Origin: JBCDGZ01 sp038750655
Lineage (GTDB): Bacteria; Bacteroidota; Bacteroidia; Chitinophagales; Saprospiraceae
NCBI GenBank assembly: GCA_038750655.1
Contig: JBCDGZ010000021.1
Location: forward strand, 1-64,000
Reading direction: 5' to 3'
DNA length: 64,000 nt
Shown here: positions 23,150 through 31,675 of the stretch, piece after piece
Layout: each line of letters opens with the position of its first letter
Numbering within the stretch: position 1 is the stretch's first letter
Program-made: the position numbers and the translations under genes
The notes under the pieces: model-generated
Seen by the model: the letters and a program-made list of their open reading frames with translations, nothing else
What the model was told of the DNA's origin: nothing
The model's database searches: none

Positions 23150-26100
23150 ATGAGATATACCGCTGTTTTATTTTTCTTCTCCTTTTTACTTTTCTCTACC
23201 TCCCTGTTGGCGCAACCGGCTAACGATGAATGTGTAAATGCTATCGAGTTGACGGAGTTAAGCGGTTGGTGTTCTGGACCCCGAGCCTTCAGTACTATTG
23301 GGGCAAGCGAATCGCCCGTGGCCAGCCCCTCTTGCTTCCCTACGACCCAAACCAGCCAGGATATTTGGTTCACCTTTGTCTCTCAAGCCACAGACATTAA
23401 TATTAGCGTCATCGGTAACATCAGGGTCAATTCTGGTGGATCACTCAACAGCCCGCAATTGGTGCTCTACACCGGAGATTGCGGCACCCTAACCGAGATT
23501 GAATGTAAATCTGATGCGTTCAACGAAAATGTCGTCGAAACTTTTGGAGGGCCGCTCAATATCGGCGAACGCTACTACATCCGTGTCGGCGCTCGGGCCA
23601 GCAATGTAGGTACTTTCCAGCTTTGTTTGAACAACTTTAATAATGTACCAGAGCCTTCGGGCGATTGCAATACGGGCGTTATTTTGTGTGATAAATCCCC
23701 ATTTACCGTCTCCTTTTTCTCCGGAACTGGCTTCAACCCCAACGAAATTCAAAACTCCAGTTGCGATAGTCCAACTTGTCTGATGGAAGAATCCAGCTCC
23801 ACTTGGTACAAATGGACCTGTAGAGACCCTGGATCATTGACTTTTCGTCTCAGTCCATTAAATCCTTCGGATGACCTTGATTTTCTGGTGTATGAGCTGC
23901 CTGGCGGGTTGGATGACTGTAATAACAAACAAGATATTCGTTGTATGGCCTCTGGGGAGGTGGTTGGAGAACCCCTTTCGGTCTGGCAACCCTGTACCGG
24001 ACCTACCGGCCTCGCCCTTAACGATACGGACATCACCGAGTTTTGCGGCTGCGACCCTGGAGACAATAATTTCTTGCAAGCCATTGATATGGTAGCAGGC
24101 CGCAGTTATGCCTTGGTGGTCAATAATTTTAGTAACACCGGTTTAGGTTTCTCGATCGAATTTGGTGGAACGGGGACCTTCCTGGGACCAGACGCTGACT
24201 TTAGTGTGACTCCCGAAACGGTTTGCTTCGGTGACGAAGTGACTTTCATCGATCAATCCAGCTTCGTTGGTGGGCTAGTTGGCTGGACTTGGAATTTTGG
24301 TGTAGGCGCTAACCCTGGGACTGCTTCGGGTGAAGGACCGCACACGGTCAGTTGGGATACTCCTGGCCAGAAATCTGTATTGCTCTCTGTAGAAACTGAC
24401 CGTGGTTGTATCGTTACTCGAGTGATTCCTGCGGTCGTGGTAGATCCCTGTTGTGAGGTGGAAAATGCCATCAGCGCAACGGCTGATATTACGGATGTTG
24501 ACTGCCCTGACAGTTCCTCTGGTGCCATCGATTTGACAGCAAGCAGCAACGCTCCGCCGCATACCTTCCTTTGGAGCATCGGCGTTAATACCGAGGACAT
24601 TATTTCCCTTACCCCCGGCGACTATGCGGTGACCATTACCAACGACGCTACTTGCGACTCCGTCTTCACCTTCACCGTTGACGGCCCACCCCCCTTTGAT
24701 ATTCAACCCATCATTACCATGCCGACCTGCGCGGGCGGCCAGGATGGAGGAATTGTTCTGAATGTTCAAGGGGCAACGCCGGGCTACCAGTATGACTGGG
24801 GCAGTGGTTTTAGCACTGATAATACCTTGAGCAATCTTCCGGTGGGGGTTTATGGAGTGACGGTGCAGGATGCCAATGGCTGTACGTCGGAGGTCGATAT
24901 TCCGGTCAACGAGCTGGAACTGCTGCTGGACTCCGGGGTGCCTGCTGTGATTAATCCTTCCTGCGATGATAGCTTCGACGGTTCGATTACGCTCAATATC
25001 GCCAATGGATTGGGGCCTTATGTGTACGATTGGGGAGATGGCAATGGCTTTGTGAATAGCAATGTGATGATGGGCTTGAATGCAGCTACTTTTAATGTCG
25101 TTTTCCGGGATGCCAATGGCTGTTTAGGAGATACGATAATCAGCACGGTGCCGCCGCCGCCACTGGTAGTCGATGTCGATCCGATTGATGTGAGCTGCTT
25201 TGGAGAGGGCGATGGAACGGCGACGCCCTTCGTCACCGGAGGAGTGGGCAATTACAGCTTCCTCTGGAATGACCCGCAGGGGCAGAGCGATTCGGTTGCG
25301 GTAGGGCTGGTCCCCGGCAATTATACCGTCCTGGTCACGGATGGCAACGGCTGTACGGAAACGGGAACGACTTCAATTACCGAACCGCCGGAGTTGGCGA
25401 TAAGCGTGGTAGAAATCATTGATGTGCTGTGCTTCGGTGAGGGCTCTGGCCAGATTACGGTAGAGGGGTTTGGTGGGAATCCTGATTATGAATACAGTAT
25501 TGATGGCGTCAATTATCAAAGTAGCCCAATCTTTCCAGATCTTCCCGCCGGGAACTATACCCTATTGATTAGAGATCAGCTAGGGTGTGTGGATGAAGTC
25601 GATGCTTCTATCAACCAGCCGGCGCAGTTGATAGTAGATGCAGGGGTGGATCGAGAGGTAGAGCTGGGCTTTACGGTACGATTGAATGCCATTACCCTTC
25701 CGGTGGGCCGGCCGGTGAGCTACCTCTGGAGTCCTGCCGACGGCTTGAGTTGTACAGACTGTCGCAATCCCGTTGCGCAGCCTACCAATACGACCACCTA
25801 TCAGGTCATTGTTACGGATGAAGATGGCTGTACCGCTACGGATGAAGTCACCATCACTGTAATCAAAAATCGTCCAATCTATATCCCTAACGCCTTTACT
25901 CCCAATGGTGATGGTGTCAATGACGGCTTCACCGTCTACAGCGGCCCGGCCGCCAGCACTATTGAGCTAATGCGCATCTACAATCGCTGGGGGGCTTTGA
26001 TCTTTGAAGGCCAAAACCTACCCCTCAACAACGAGCAGATGGGCTGGAACGGCGTGTTCAAAGGGGAACGAATGAACTCTGGGGTATTCACCTACTACAT

Positions 26101-26164
26101 TATTGTAGAATTTATTGATTCCGAGACCGTACAGTATGAAGGAGACATCTCTCTATTGGATTAG
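23150..26164 (+). CDS. Large secreted protein with PKD and SprB-like repeats and gliding-type C-terminal domain
   Basis: Surface protein of 1004 residues. Signal peptide MRYTAVLFFFSFLLFSTSLL precedes two beta-rich putative ligand-binding regions (about 20-160 and 165-345). A PKD domain (VCFGDEVTFIDQSS ... VSWDTPGQKSVLLSVET) lies near 350-430. About five SprB-type repeats follow (about 440-845), each with a Cys...G.I.l start and a G.Y.v.v.D..GC end, for example LVPGNYTVLVTDGNGC. Another Ig-like domain precedes the C-terminal YIPNAFTPNGDGVNDGF ... RIYNRWGALIFEG, the gliding-motility-associated (type B) T9SS sorting domain. It is likely an adhesin or motility/surface factor exported by T9SS. Its 3' end overlaps lptC by 29 bases. 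Confidence 0.87.
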   Translation: MRYTAVLFFFSFLLFSTSLLAQPANDECVNAIELTELSGWCSGPRAFSTIGASESPVASPSCFPTTQTSQDIWFTFVSQATDINISVIGNIRVNSGGSLNSPQLVLYTGDCGTLTEIECKSDAFNENVVETFGGPLNIGERYYIRVGARASNVGTFQLCLNNFNNVPEPSGDCNTGVILCDKSPFTVSFFSGTGFNPNEIQNSSCDSPTCLMEESSSTWYKWTCRDPGSLTFRLSPLNPSDDLDFLVYELPGGLDDCNNKQDIRCMASGEVVGEPLSVWQPCTGPTGLALNDTDITEFCGCDPGDNNFLQAIDMVAGRSYALVVNNFSNTGLGFSIEFGGTGTFLGPDADFSVTPETVCFGDEVTFIDQSSFVGGLVGWTWNFGVGANPGTASGEGPHTVSWDTPGQKSVLLSVETDRGCIVTRVIPAVVVDPCCEVENAISATADITDVDCPDSSSGAIDLTASSNAPPHTFLWSIGVNTEDIISLTPGDYAVTITNDATCDSVFTFTVDGPPPFDIQPIITMPTCAGGQDGGIVLNVQGATPGYQYDWGSGFSTDNTLSNLPVGVYGVTVQDANGCTSEVDIPVNELELLLDSGVPAVINPSCDDSFDGSITLNIANGLGPYVYDWGDGNGFVNSNVMMGLNAATFNVVFRDANGCLGDTIISTVPPPPLVVDVDPIDVSCFGEGDGTATPFVTGGVGNYSFLWNDPQGQSDSVAVGLVPGNYTVLVTDGNGCTETGTTSITEPPELAISVVEIIDVLCFGEGSGQITVEGFGGNPDYEYSIDGVNYQSSPIFPDLPAGNYTLLIRDQLGCVDEVDASINQPAQLIVDAGVDREVELGFTVRLNAITLPVGRPVSYLWSPADGLSCTDCRNPVAQPTNTTTYQVIVTDEDGCTATDEVTITVIKNRPIYIPNAFTPNGDGVNDGFTVYSGPAASTIELMRIYNRWGALIFEGQNLPLNNEQMGWNGVFKGERMNSGVFTYYIIVEFIDSETVQYEGDISLLD

Positions 26165-26729
26165 CCGAATATTTTTTAACTTAGGCATATTGCTTGTAGT
26201 TTTACTCCTGCAATCCTGCGAGAACGATCTGGCGGAGGTCCAGAAAGTTGTACAAAGCGATGAGGCCAACACCGAGCTGGCCCGCGATGTAGAACTGCTT
26301 TACAGCGACTCGGCCATCGTACGGGTACGCATCAAGGGGCCCCGAATGATTCGGCACCTCGAACGCAACAACCCCTGGGAAGAATTTCCGGATGGCATCG
26401 AAGTCGATGTCTTTAATTCTGTAGGGAGCGTACAGGGAAAATTGACAGCCAAATACGCGGTGCGCTATCAAGATAAGCGAGAGGTGATTGCTAGCGATAG
26501 CGTGGTTTGGCAAAGCCTCAATGAGGAGCGATTGGAAACCGAAAAGCTGATCTGGGATGAAAAAGGGCAGCGGGTATTTTCTAAAAGTTTTTGTAAAATT
26601 ACAAAACCGGACGAGGTGATTTTTAGCCACGGATTTGAGGCCAACGAGGACTTCACCCACTGGAAGCTCAACGCCATCGAAGGTAAACTCAAAGTCGAAG
26701 GCATTGACCAAAACGATGTAAAAAATTAG
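26136..26729 (+). CDS. lptC: LPS export lipoprotein LptC
   Basis: Periplasmic, membrane-anchored bridge component of the Lpt lipopolysaccharide transport system. I use ATG 26136 (197 residues); an in-frame TTG at 26115 also exists. The N-terminal hydrophobic segment ends in LLLQSCEND, a lipoprotein-type cleavage site, as common in Bacteroidota LptC. The body is the beta-jelly-roll LptC fold (EDVELLYSDSAIVRVRIKGP-like region, then FPDGIEVDVF and LTAKYAVRYQDKREVIASD). Its start lies within the end of the SprB-repeat gene, and a CNNM/CBS protein follows after 29 bases. Other lpt genes are not in the window. Confidence 0.85.
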   Translation: MKETSLYWISRIFFNLGILLVVLLLQSCENDLAEVQKVVQSDEANTELARDVELLYSDSAIVRVRIKGPRMIRHLERNNPWEEFPDGIEVDVFNSVGSVQGKLTAKYAVRYQDKREVIASDSVVWQSLNEERLETEKLIWDEKGQRVFSKSFCKITKPDEVIFSHGFEANEDFTHWKLNAIEGKLKVEGIDQNDVKN

Positions 26730-26758
26730 ATCATTCCCTATCAACAATACTACAGCTA

Positions 26759-28027
26759 ATGTTGCTGACTTCTATATTGGTGTTTCTCTTACTATCTGCC
26801 TTATTTTCGGGTACAGAGATCGCCTTTATATCGGCCAATAAGCTACGTGTTGAACTCAAGCGGAAGAAAGGATCGCGGCAGGGAAAAATCCTGGCCCACT
26901 TCTATAAAAAGCCTGCAGAATTTCTGGGTACCATGCTGGTGGGCAACAATATTGCGCTGGTTGTTTTTACTTCCCTAATGACCATTCCCCTCAATGCACT
27001 GCTCCAAAAGTATGTGCCATTCGTCAATGAGGTAGTTTTTTTGTTGATCAATACCCTGATCGTTACCATCATCATTTTGATATTTGGGGAATTTTTACCC
27101 AAAACACTATTCCGACTCTACGCCAATGAGCTGCTATACTTTCTGGCCTACCCGCTCCGCCTGCTGCAATTTATCCTCTTCGTTCCTGCCTGGATCATGA
27201 CGCGCTTGTCTAACCGCTTGCTGCGGCTGATCTTTAAGATGCCTGTCGAAACGGTCGATTCGGTTATCACCCGGCTTGACTTGGAGAATTTTATTAAAGA
27301 TACCCGTACCGAGTCGGAAGAAGATATTGATACCGATCTTTTTGAAAAAGCCCTGCACCTGAAGAATGTGCGGGTTAAAGAGTGTATGGTCCCCCGTACG
27401 GAGATCAAGGATATTGACGTTAATGCAGATATTGAGGAACTGCGCCAGCTTTTTATCGAAACCAAACTGTCTCGGCTGATTGTCTCCGAGAATGACATTG
27501 ATAATATTCTTGGTTATGTTTATCACCAGCAGATGTTGGATTCTCCAAAAACGGTGAAGGAGAATGTGCTAGAGCTGCCCTTTGTGCCCGAAGCCATGCG
27601 CGTGCGCGATCTGATGAATATGTTTATTAAAGATGGCCTTAATATTGCCTGTGTAGTAGATGAGTATGGTGGTACGGCAGGTATTGTTACACTAGAAGAT
27701 ATTTTAGAAGAAATATTTGGAGAAATCGAGGATGAACACGATCAGGAGGAACATGTCGAAATACAGGTCTCTGAGAAAGAATACATTTTCTCTGGTCGTC
27801 TCGAAATCAACTACCTCAACGACAAATATAAGCAGTTGGAGTTCCCAGAAGGAGAATACCATACCTTATCCGGTTACCTAGTGATGACGACAGAAACCAT
27901 TCCCAAGCAAGGGGTAGAAATTACACTGAACGGCTATAAGTTTATTTTAGAGCTGGTCAGCGATACAAAAATCGAAACGATTCGGGTACAAAAGCTCGAG
28001 GAAGAGCATGAAAAAGTGGCTGACTGA
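26759..28027 (+). CDS. CNNM/CBS domain membrane protein (HlyC/CorC family)
   Basis: Integral membrane protein of 422 residues, probably involved in divalent cation (Mg/Co) transport or its regulation; the related GldE protein of gliding bacteria has the same architecture. A CNNM (DUF21) domain of three to four membrane segments covers residues 1-180 (LLSALFSGTEIAFISANKLR at the start). A CBS pair spans about 195-320 (VKECMVPRTEIKDID, then VDEYGGTAGIVTLEDILEE). A C-terminal CorC/HlyC transporter-associated domain covers about 335-415. Its end overlaps the next gene by 20 bases, suggesting translational coupling. Confidence 0.9.
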   Translation: MLLTSILVFLLLSALFSGTEIAFISANKLRVELKRKKGSRQGKILAHFYKKPAEFLGTMLVGNNIALVVFTSLMTIPLNALLQKYVPFVNEVVFLLINTLIVTIIILIFGEFLPKTLFRLYANELLYFLAYPLRLLQFILFVPAWIMTRLSNRLLRLIFKMPVETVDSVITRLDLENFIKDTRTESEEDIDTDLFEKALHLKNVRVKECMVPRTEIKDIDVNADIEELRQLFIETKLSRLIVSENDIDNILGYVYHQQMLDSPKTVKENVLELPFVPEAMRVRDLMNMFIKDGLNIACVVDEYGGTAGIVTLEDILEEIFGEIEDEHDQEEHVEIQVSEKEYIFSGRLEINYLNDKYKQLEFPEGEYHTLSGYLVMTTETIPKQGVEITLNGYKFILELVSDTKIETIRVQKLEEEHEKVAD

Positions 28028-30275
28028 CATATTTTATTCCTTCCCGATTCAGCTGGTGATCCTGCAGCTGCGGAATAATCTATTCCTGATCGCCATCTGG
28101 TTTCTGATCGCACTTTTAATGACGGGAATGTTGGGCAATATTTTTGGCATTAAGTTCCTCTTTCTAACGCCCGAATACCTGGGGAAGGTCAACTTCTGGA
28201 GTTTTTTCTTCCTCGGCCTGGCCTTCGGCGGCTTCTTCATGACCTGGAACCTCACCACCTACCTGCTCGACTCCCATCACTTCCCCTTTCTGGCGACCCT
28301 GGAGCGCCCCTTTACCAAATTCTGCCTCAACAACTTGCTGATTCCCCTCACCTTTTCTATCATCTACTTCGGCTACACCATCTACTTCCAGTCCTACCAC
28401 GAGTACTGGGCCGCCTCTGTGATCTTCGGCCACATCCTCGGCTTTCTGACCGGGGTAGGCATCCTAGTCGTCATCTCGGCAATCTATTTTCACTACACCA
28501 ATAAAGACATTCTCAGTTTTCTGAAGATTCGCAATCAGATGCCGCCCAATCTGATGAAAGGTGCAGCGGCCCCCGGGCGCAAGGATACCGTGCATGAGTT
28601 GATCGGTAAGCGGCACAACCACTGGCGGGTAGATACCTACTTGACGGAGGATTTTCGCCCGCGCATTGTACGCAGTGTCGCCCACTACGATTCCAGTATT
28701 TTGTTGAGTGTTTTTCGTCAAAATCATGTCAACGCGCTGATCGTACAGCTTTTTGGGATGGTCGTCCTCATCATCCTCGGCTTTTTGATCGACAATCCCT
28801 ACTTCCGAATTCCTGCCGCCGCCAGCGTTTTTATCCTGGCCAGTGTCCTCGTTGCCCTGATGGGCGCTATTACGTACTGGTTCAACAGGTGGCGGATTCT
28901 AGTCTTTTTATTGCTGTTGATCCTCATCAATTACTTGACCAGCTACGATATTTTCAATCACAAAAATAAAGGCTACGGCCTGGACTACACCACTCCGCCC
29001 GCTAAGTACAGCTATCCAGTGCTAGAAGAAATGGCGGATGCCGATCTGGTAGACCGGGATAAAGAGAATACCATTGCCATATTAGAGAATTGGAAGGCGA
29101 AATTTGCTGATCAGACCAGCAAACCCAAGATGGTCATTTTCTGTGCCTCCGGCGGCGGCATGCGGGCGGCGGTCTGGACCATGCAGGTCATGCAGCAGGC
29201 CGACAGCCTGCTCAACGGCAAGCTGATGGAGCATACTTCGCTCATCACCGGGGCCTCCGGCGGCCTGATTGGTACGGCCTACATCCGCGAGCTGTACTTA
29301 CAAAAGCAGCTCGGCCTGCGCGCTAGCATCTATAGCCCCGCCTACATCAACAATATTTCCAGCGATCTGCTCAACTCCCTGGCCTTTACGATCGTCTCCA
29401 ACGATTTGTTCCTGCCCTGGATCAAATTCGAATCAGGGGGCTTCACCTACCGCAAAGACCGAGGTTACATCTTCGAGCAGCAGCTGAATGAAAATACTTC
29501 CAATGCCTTCAAAAAAACCATTGCGGATTATAAAAAGCCGGAGCAGCAGGCCCTGGTTCCGATGATGTTCATCACCCCTTCTATCGTCAATGATGGTCGG
29601 CGGCTGATTATTTCGCCGCAGGGGGTATCTTATATGACCTTAGCCCCGATAGGGGTGGAGCGCAAAAACACGGTGGAGATCGACGCCGTAGATTTTGGTC
29701 ACCTCTTTGAGCAGCAGGGGGCAGAAAATCTCTTATTTACCAGTGCACTCCGTATGAATGCAACTTATCCTTATATCCTTCCCAACGTTTATCTGCCTAG
29801 TCGTCCGTCTTTAGAGGTGATGGATGCTGGCTTCCGGGACAACTACGGGCTGATGTCCGCGACGCGCTTCATCCATGTGTTCAAAGATTGGATACTGGAA
29901 AATACGGATGGGGTAGTGCTGGTCCAGGCTAGTGGGCAGATTAAAATTGAGGACATCAATCCTAATGAAGGAAAGGGAATGATAGAAACGATCTTTAACC
30001 CCCTAGGGATTGCCGGGCAGATTATGACCTTGCAAGATTATGAGCACGATGCCAACCTAGGCTATATTTTTGACCTGTTGGGCCAGGATAAATTCGACAT
30101 CATCCGGTTTATCTACAATGCCAGCAAGGACAATGAGCGGGCTTCTATGACCTTCCACTTAACCCAAAGAGAGAAGGACGATATTCTCAATTCTTTTTAC
30201 ATGGAAGACAATCAAAAGAATATGGACCGACTAGCTCAGGCCCTGGGGCGAAATCTCGAACAAGTTCTGCAATAA
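28008..30275 (+). CDS. Membrane-anchored patatin-like phospholipase
   Basis: Predicted lipid acyl hydrolase of 755 residues. The N-terminal half (about 1-310) contains some seven to eight hydrophobic segments. The C-terminal half carries the patatin Ser-Asp dyad: oxyanion loop CASGGGMRAAVW (Gly from residue 382), nucleophile in ITGASGGLIGTAY (Ser417) and catalytic Asp in VMDAGFRDNYG (Asp606). The ATG at 28008 lies within the end of the CNNM/CBS gene (20-base overlap). With lptC and CNNM/CBS upstream, the set may act in envelope lipid homeostasis; this is inference. Long patatin-like proteins with an N-terminal multi-spanning region are uncommon. Confidence 0.85.
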   Translation: MKKWLTDIFYSFPIQLVILQLRNNLFLIAIWFLIALLMTGMLGNIFGIKFLFLTPEYLGKVNFWSFFFLGLAFGGFFMTWNLTTYLLDSHHFPFLATLERPFTKFCLNNLLIPLTFSIIYFGYTIYFQSYHEYWAASVIFGHILGFLTGVGILVVISAIYFHYTNKDILSFLKIRNQMPPNLMKGAAAPGRKDTVHELIGKRHNHWRVDTYLTEDFRPRIVRSVAHYDSSILLSVFRQNHVNALIVQLFGMVVLIILGFLIDNPYFRIPAAASVFILASVLVALMGAITYWFNRWRILVFLLLLILINYLTSYDIFNHKNKGYGLDYTTPPAKYSYPVLEEMADADLVDRDKENTIAILENWKAKFADQTSKPKMVIFCASGGGMRAAVWTMQVMQQADSLLNGKLMEHTSLITGASGGLIGTAYIRELYLQKQLGLRASIYSPAYINNISSDLLNSLAFTIVSNDLFLPWIKFESGGFTYRKDRGYIFEQQLNENTSNAFKKTIADYKKPEQQALVPMMFITPSIVNDGRRLIISPQGVSYMTLAPIGVERKNTVEIDAVDFGHLFEQQGAENLLFTSALRMNATYPYILPNVYLPSRPSLEVMDAGFRDNYGLMSATRFIHVFKDWILENTDGVVLVQASGQIKIEDINPNEGKGMIETIFNPLGIAGQIMTLQDYEHDANLGYIFDLLGQDKFDIIRFIYNASKDNERASMTFHLTQREKDDILNSFYMEDNQKNMDRLAQALGRNLEQVLQ

Positions 30276-30284
30276 TAAACAGCG

Positions 30285-31457
30285 TTAGCCCTGATACGAA
30301 ATGCGGTAGATGGCATCGGCATAATCATCAGAGACCAGCAGCGAACCATCGGGCAGAAACTCTAAATCCACCGGGCGCCCCCAGAATTTATCTGCCTCTC
30401 TGTCTAGCCAACCTTCGGCGAAAGTCTCGTAGCTGAGCACCTTATCTCCTTCCAATTTGATCATCATGATGCGGTAGCCGCTCTTCTTGCTGCGGTTCCA
30501 GGAGCCATGTTCTGCCACCAGAATTTGCTTGGTATAGGACTCCGGAAAATTACCGCTAGGGCAAAATTCAAGACCTAAGGGAGCCGAATGAGGCATCATT
30601 TTTTGGGAGGGCGGCGTAAAGTCAGAGCAGGGGTGCTTATAGCCGTAGTCCGGGTCAGGGGTATCGCCTTGATGGCAGTAAGGATAGCCGAAGTGCATAT
30701 AGTCTTTGGGCGCGTGGTTCAGCTCGCAGGCGGGCATATCATCGCCCATCCAGTCGCGCCCATTGTCGGTAAACCAGAGTTCATTGTTGTCTGGATGCCA
30801 GGTGAATCCGACTGTATTGCGTACGCCTTCCTGCACAATTTCAAACCCGGAACCATCGGGATTGATGCGGGTGATGGAGTTGAAAATTTCTTCCTTTGAT
30901 TCACAAATATTACAAGGTGCACCTACCGGGACATAGAGTTTCCCATCAGGGCCGAAGGCAATGTATTTCCATCCGTGGTGCCGTGCTTTCGGGTATTCAT
31001 CGTAGACTACCGTCGCTTTTGGTGGATTATCCAGTTGGTTTTCGATGTCATCGTAGCGCAGGATGGTGCTGATTTCTGCCACGTAGAGGCTACCATCTTT
31101 GAAGGCTACCCCATTGGGCATATCGAGCTTTTTAGCCAGAGTATAGTTTTTATCCACTTTGTAATCGCCATCGGTATCGCGCAGGGCATAGAGATGGCCT
31201 TTGTTGCGGGTACCGACAAACAGGGTGCCCGAAGGGCTAAGCGAAATGGAGCGCGCATTGTCCACCTTTTCGGCGTACAATTCAATTTGAAAGCCTTTAG
31301 GCAGTTTGATTTTATCGAGTTGAATAGCCGGTTTATCGTCTGCCTTTTCGTCTTTGACGGCAGTGGCTTTAGCGGTGTCAGTATTGCTGGTGTCCGCTTG
31401 GCCACAGCTGGCGAGGAGTAGGGGGGTAAGGAGTAGTAAGGTAAGAATGCGTAGCAT
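30285..31457 (-). CDS. PQQ-dependent sugar (sorbosone) dehydrogenase-like lipoprotein
   Basis: Periplasmic lipoprotein of 390 residues with signal MLRILTLLLLTPLLLASCG (lipobox LLASC, Cys18). It is a six-bladed beta-propeller of the GDH/sorbosone dehydrogenase family: LSPSGTLFVGTRNKGHLYAL, YIAFGPDGKLYVPVGAP and FTWHPDNNELWFTDNGRDW are typical blade motifs. EHGSWNRSKKSGYRI and GRPVDLEFLPDGSLLVSDD close the propeller. Substrate and cofactor use (PQQ) are assumed from the family. It converges with the patatin-like gene, 9 bases apart, and is preceded by a hairpin-rich spacer after icmF. Confidence 0.85.
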   Translation of the reverse strand: MLRILTLLLLTPLLLASCGQADTSNTDTAKATAVKDEKADDKPAIQLDKIKLPKGFQIELYAEKVDNARSISLSPSGTLFVGTRNKGHLYALRDTDGDYKVDKNYTLAKKLDMPNGVAFKDGSLYVAEISTILRYDDIENQLDNPPKATVVYDEYPKARHHGWKYIAFGPDGKLYVPVGAPCNICESKEEIFNSITRINPDGSGFEIVQEGVRNTVGFTWHPDNNELWFTDNGRDWMGDDMPACELNHAPKDYMHFGYPYCHQGDTPDPDYGYKHPCSDFTPPSQKMMPHSAPLGLEFCPSGNFPESYTKQILVAEHGSWNRSKKSGYRIMMIKLEGDKVLSYETFAEGWLDREADKFWGRPVDLEFLPDGSLLVSDDYADAIYRISYQG

Positions 31458-31542
31458 GGTTGCTTATTTTTTAGTCTTAAGTAGCGGTCTTTGTAAGGAA
31501 CTGCTAAGATTTTTTAAAAAAAAGGATGATGTTGTTATGTGC

Positions 31543-31566
31543 CAGTGTCCTTTGCGAGAGACACTG
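31543..31566. other. Hairpin in the spacer between icmF and the dehydrogenase gene
   Basis: CAGTGTC (31543-31549) pairs with GACACTG (31560-31566). The sequence GTGTC...GACAC recurs in a second hairpin about 100 bases away at 31641-31665. Confidence 0.5.
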
Positions 31567-31640
31567 CCTTGACGATTTAACCTCTGCGAGAGCTAGTACA
31601 CACTTGCTTTTGATCCAAAGATAAACTTTAATCGTTCGAG

Positions 31641-31665
31641 CCGTGTCTCCCGCTAGGGGACACGG
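31641..31665 (-). terminator. Probable hairpin terminator after icmF
   Basis: CCGTGTCTCC (31641-31650) pairs with GGGGACACGG (31656-31665) with one wobble, loop CGCTA. It starts 11 bases beyond the icmF stop on the minus strand. No T-run follows, so it may be Rho-dependent or only stabilise the 3' end. Confidence 0.5.
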
Positions 31666-31675
31666 CGATTGTTCT

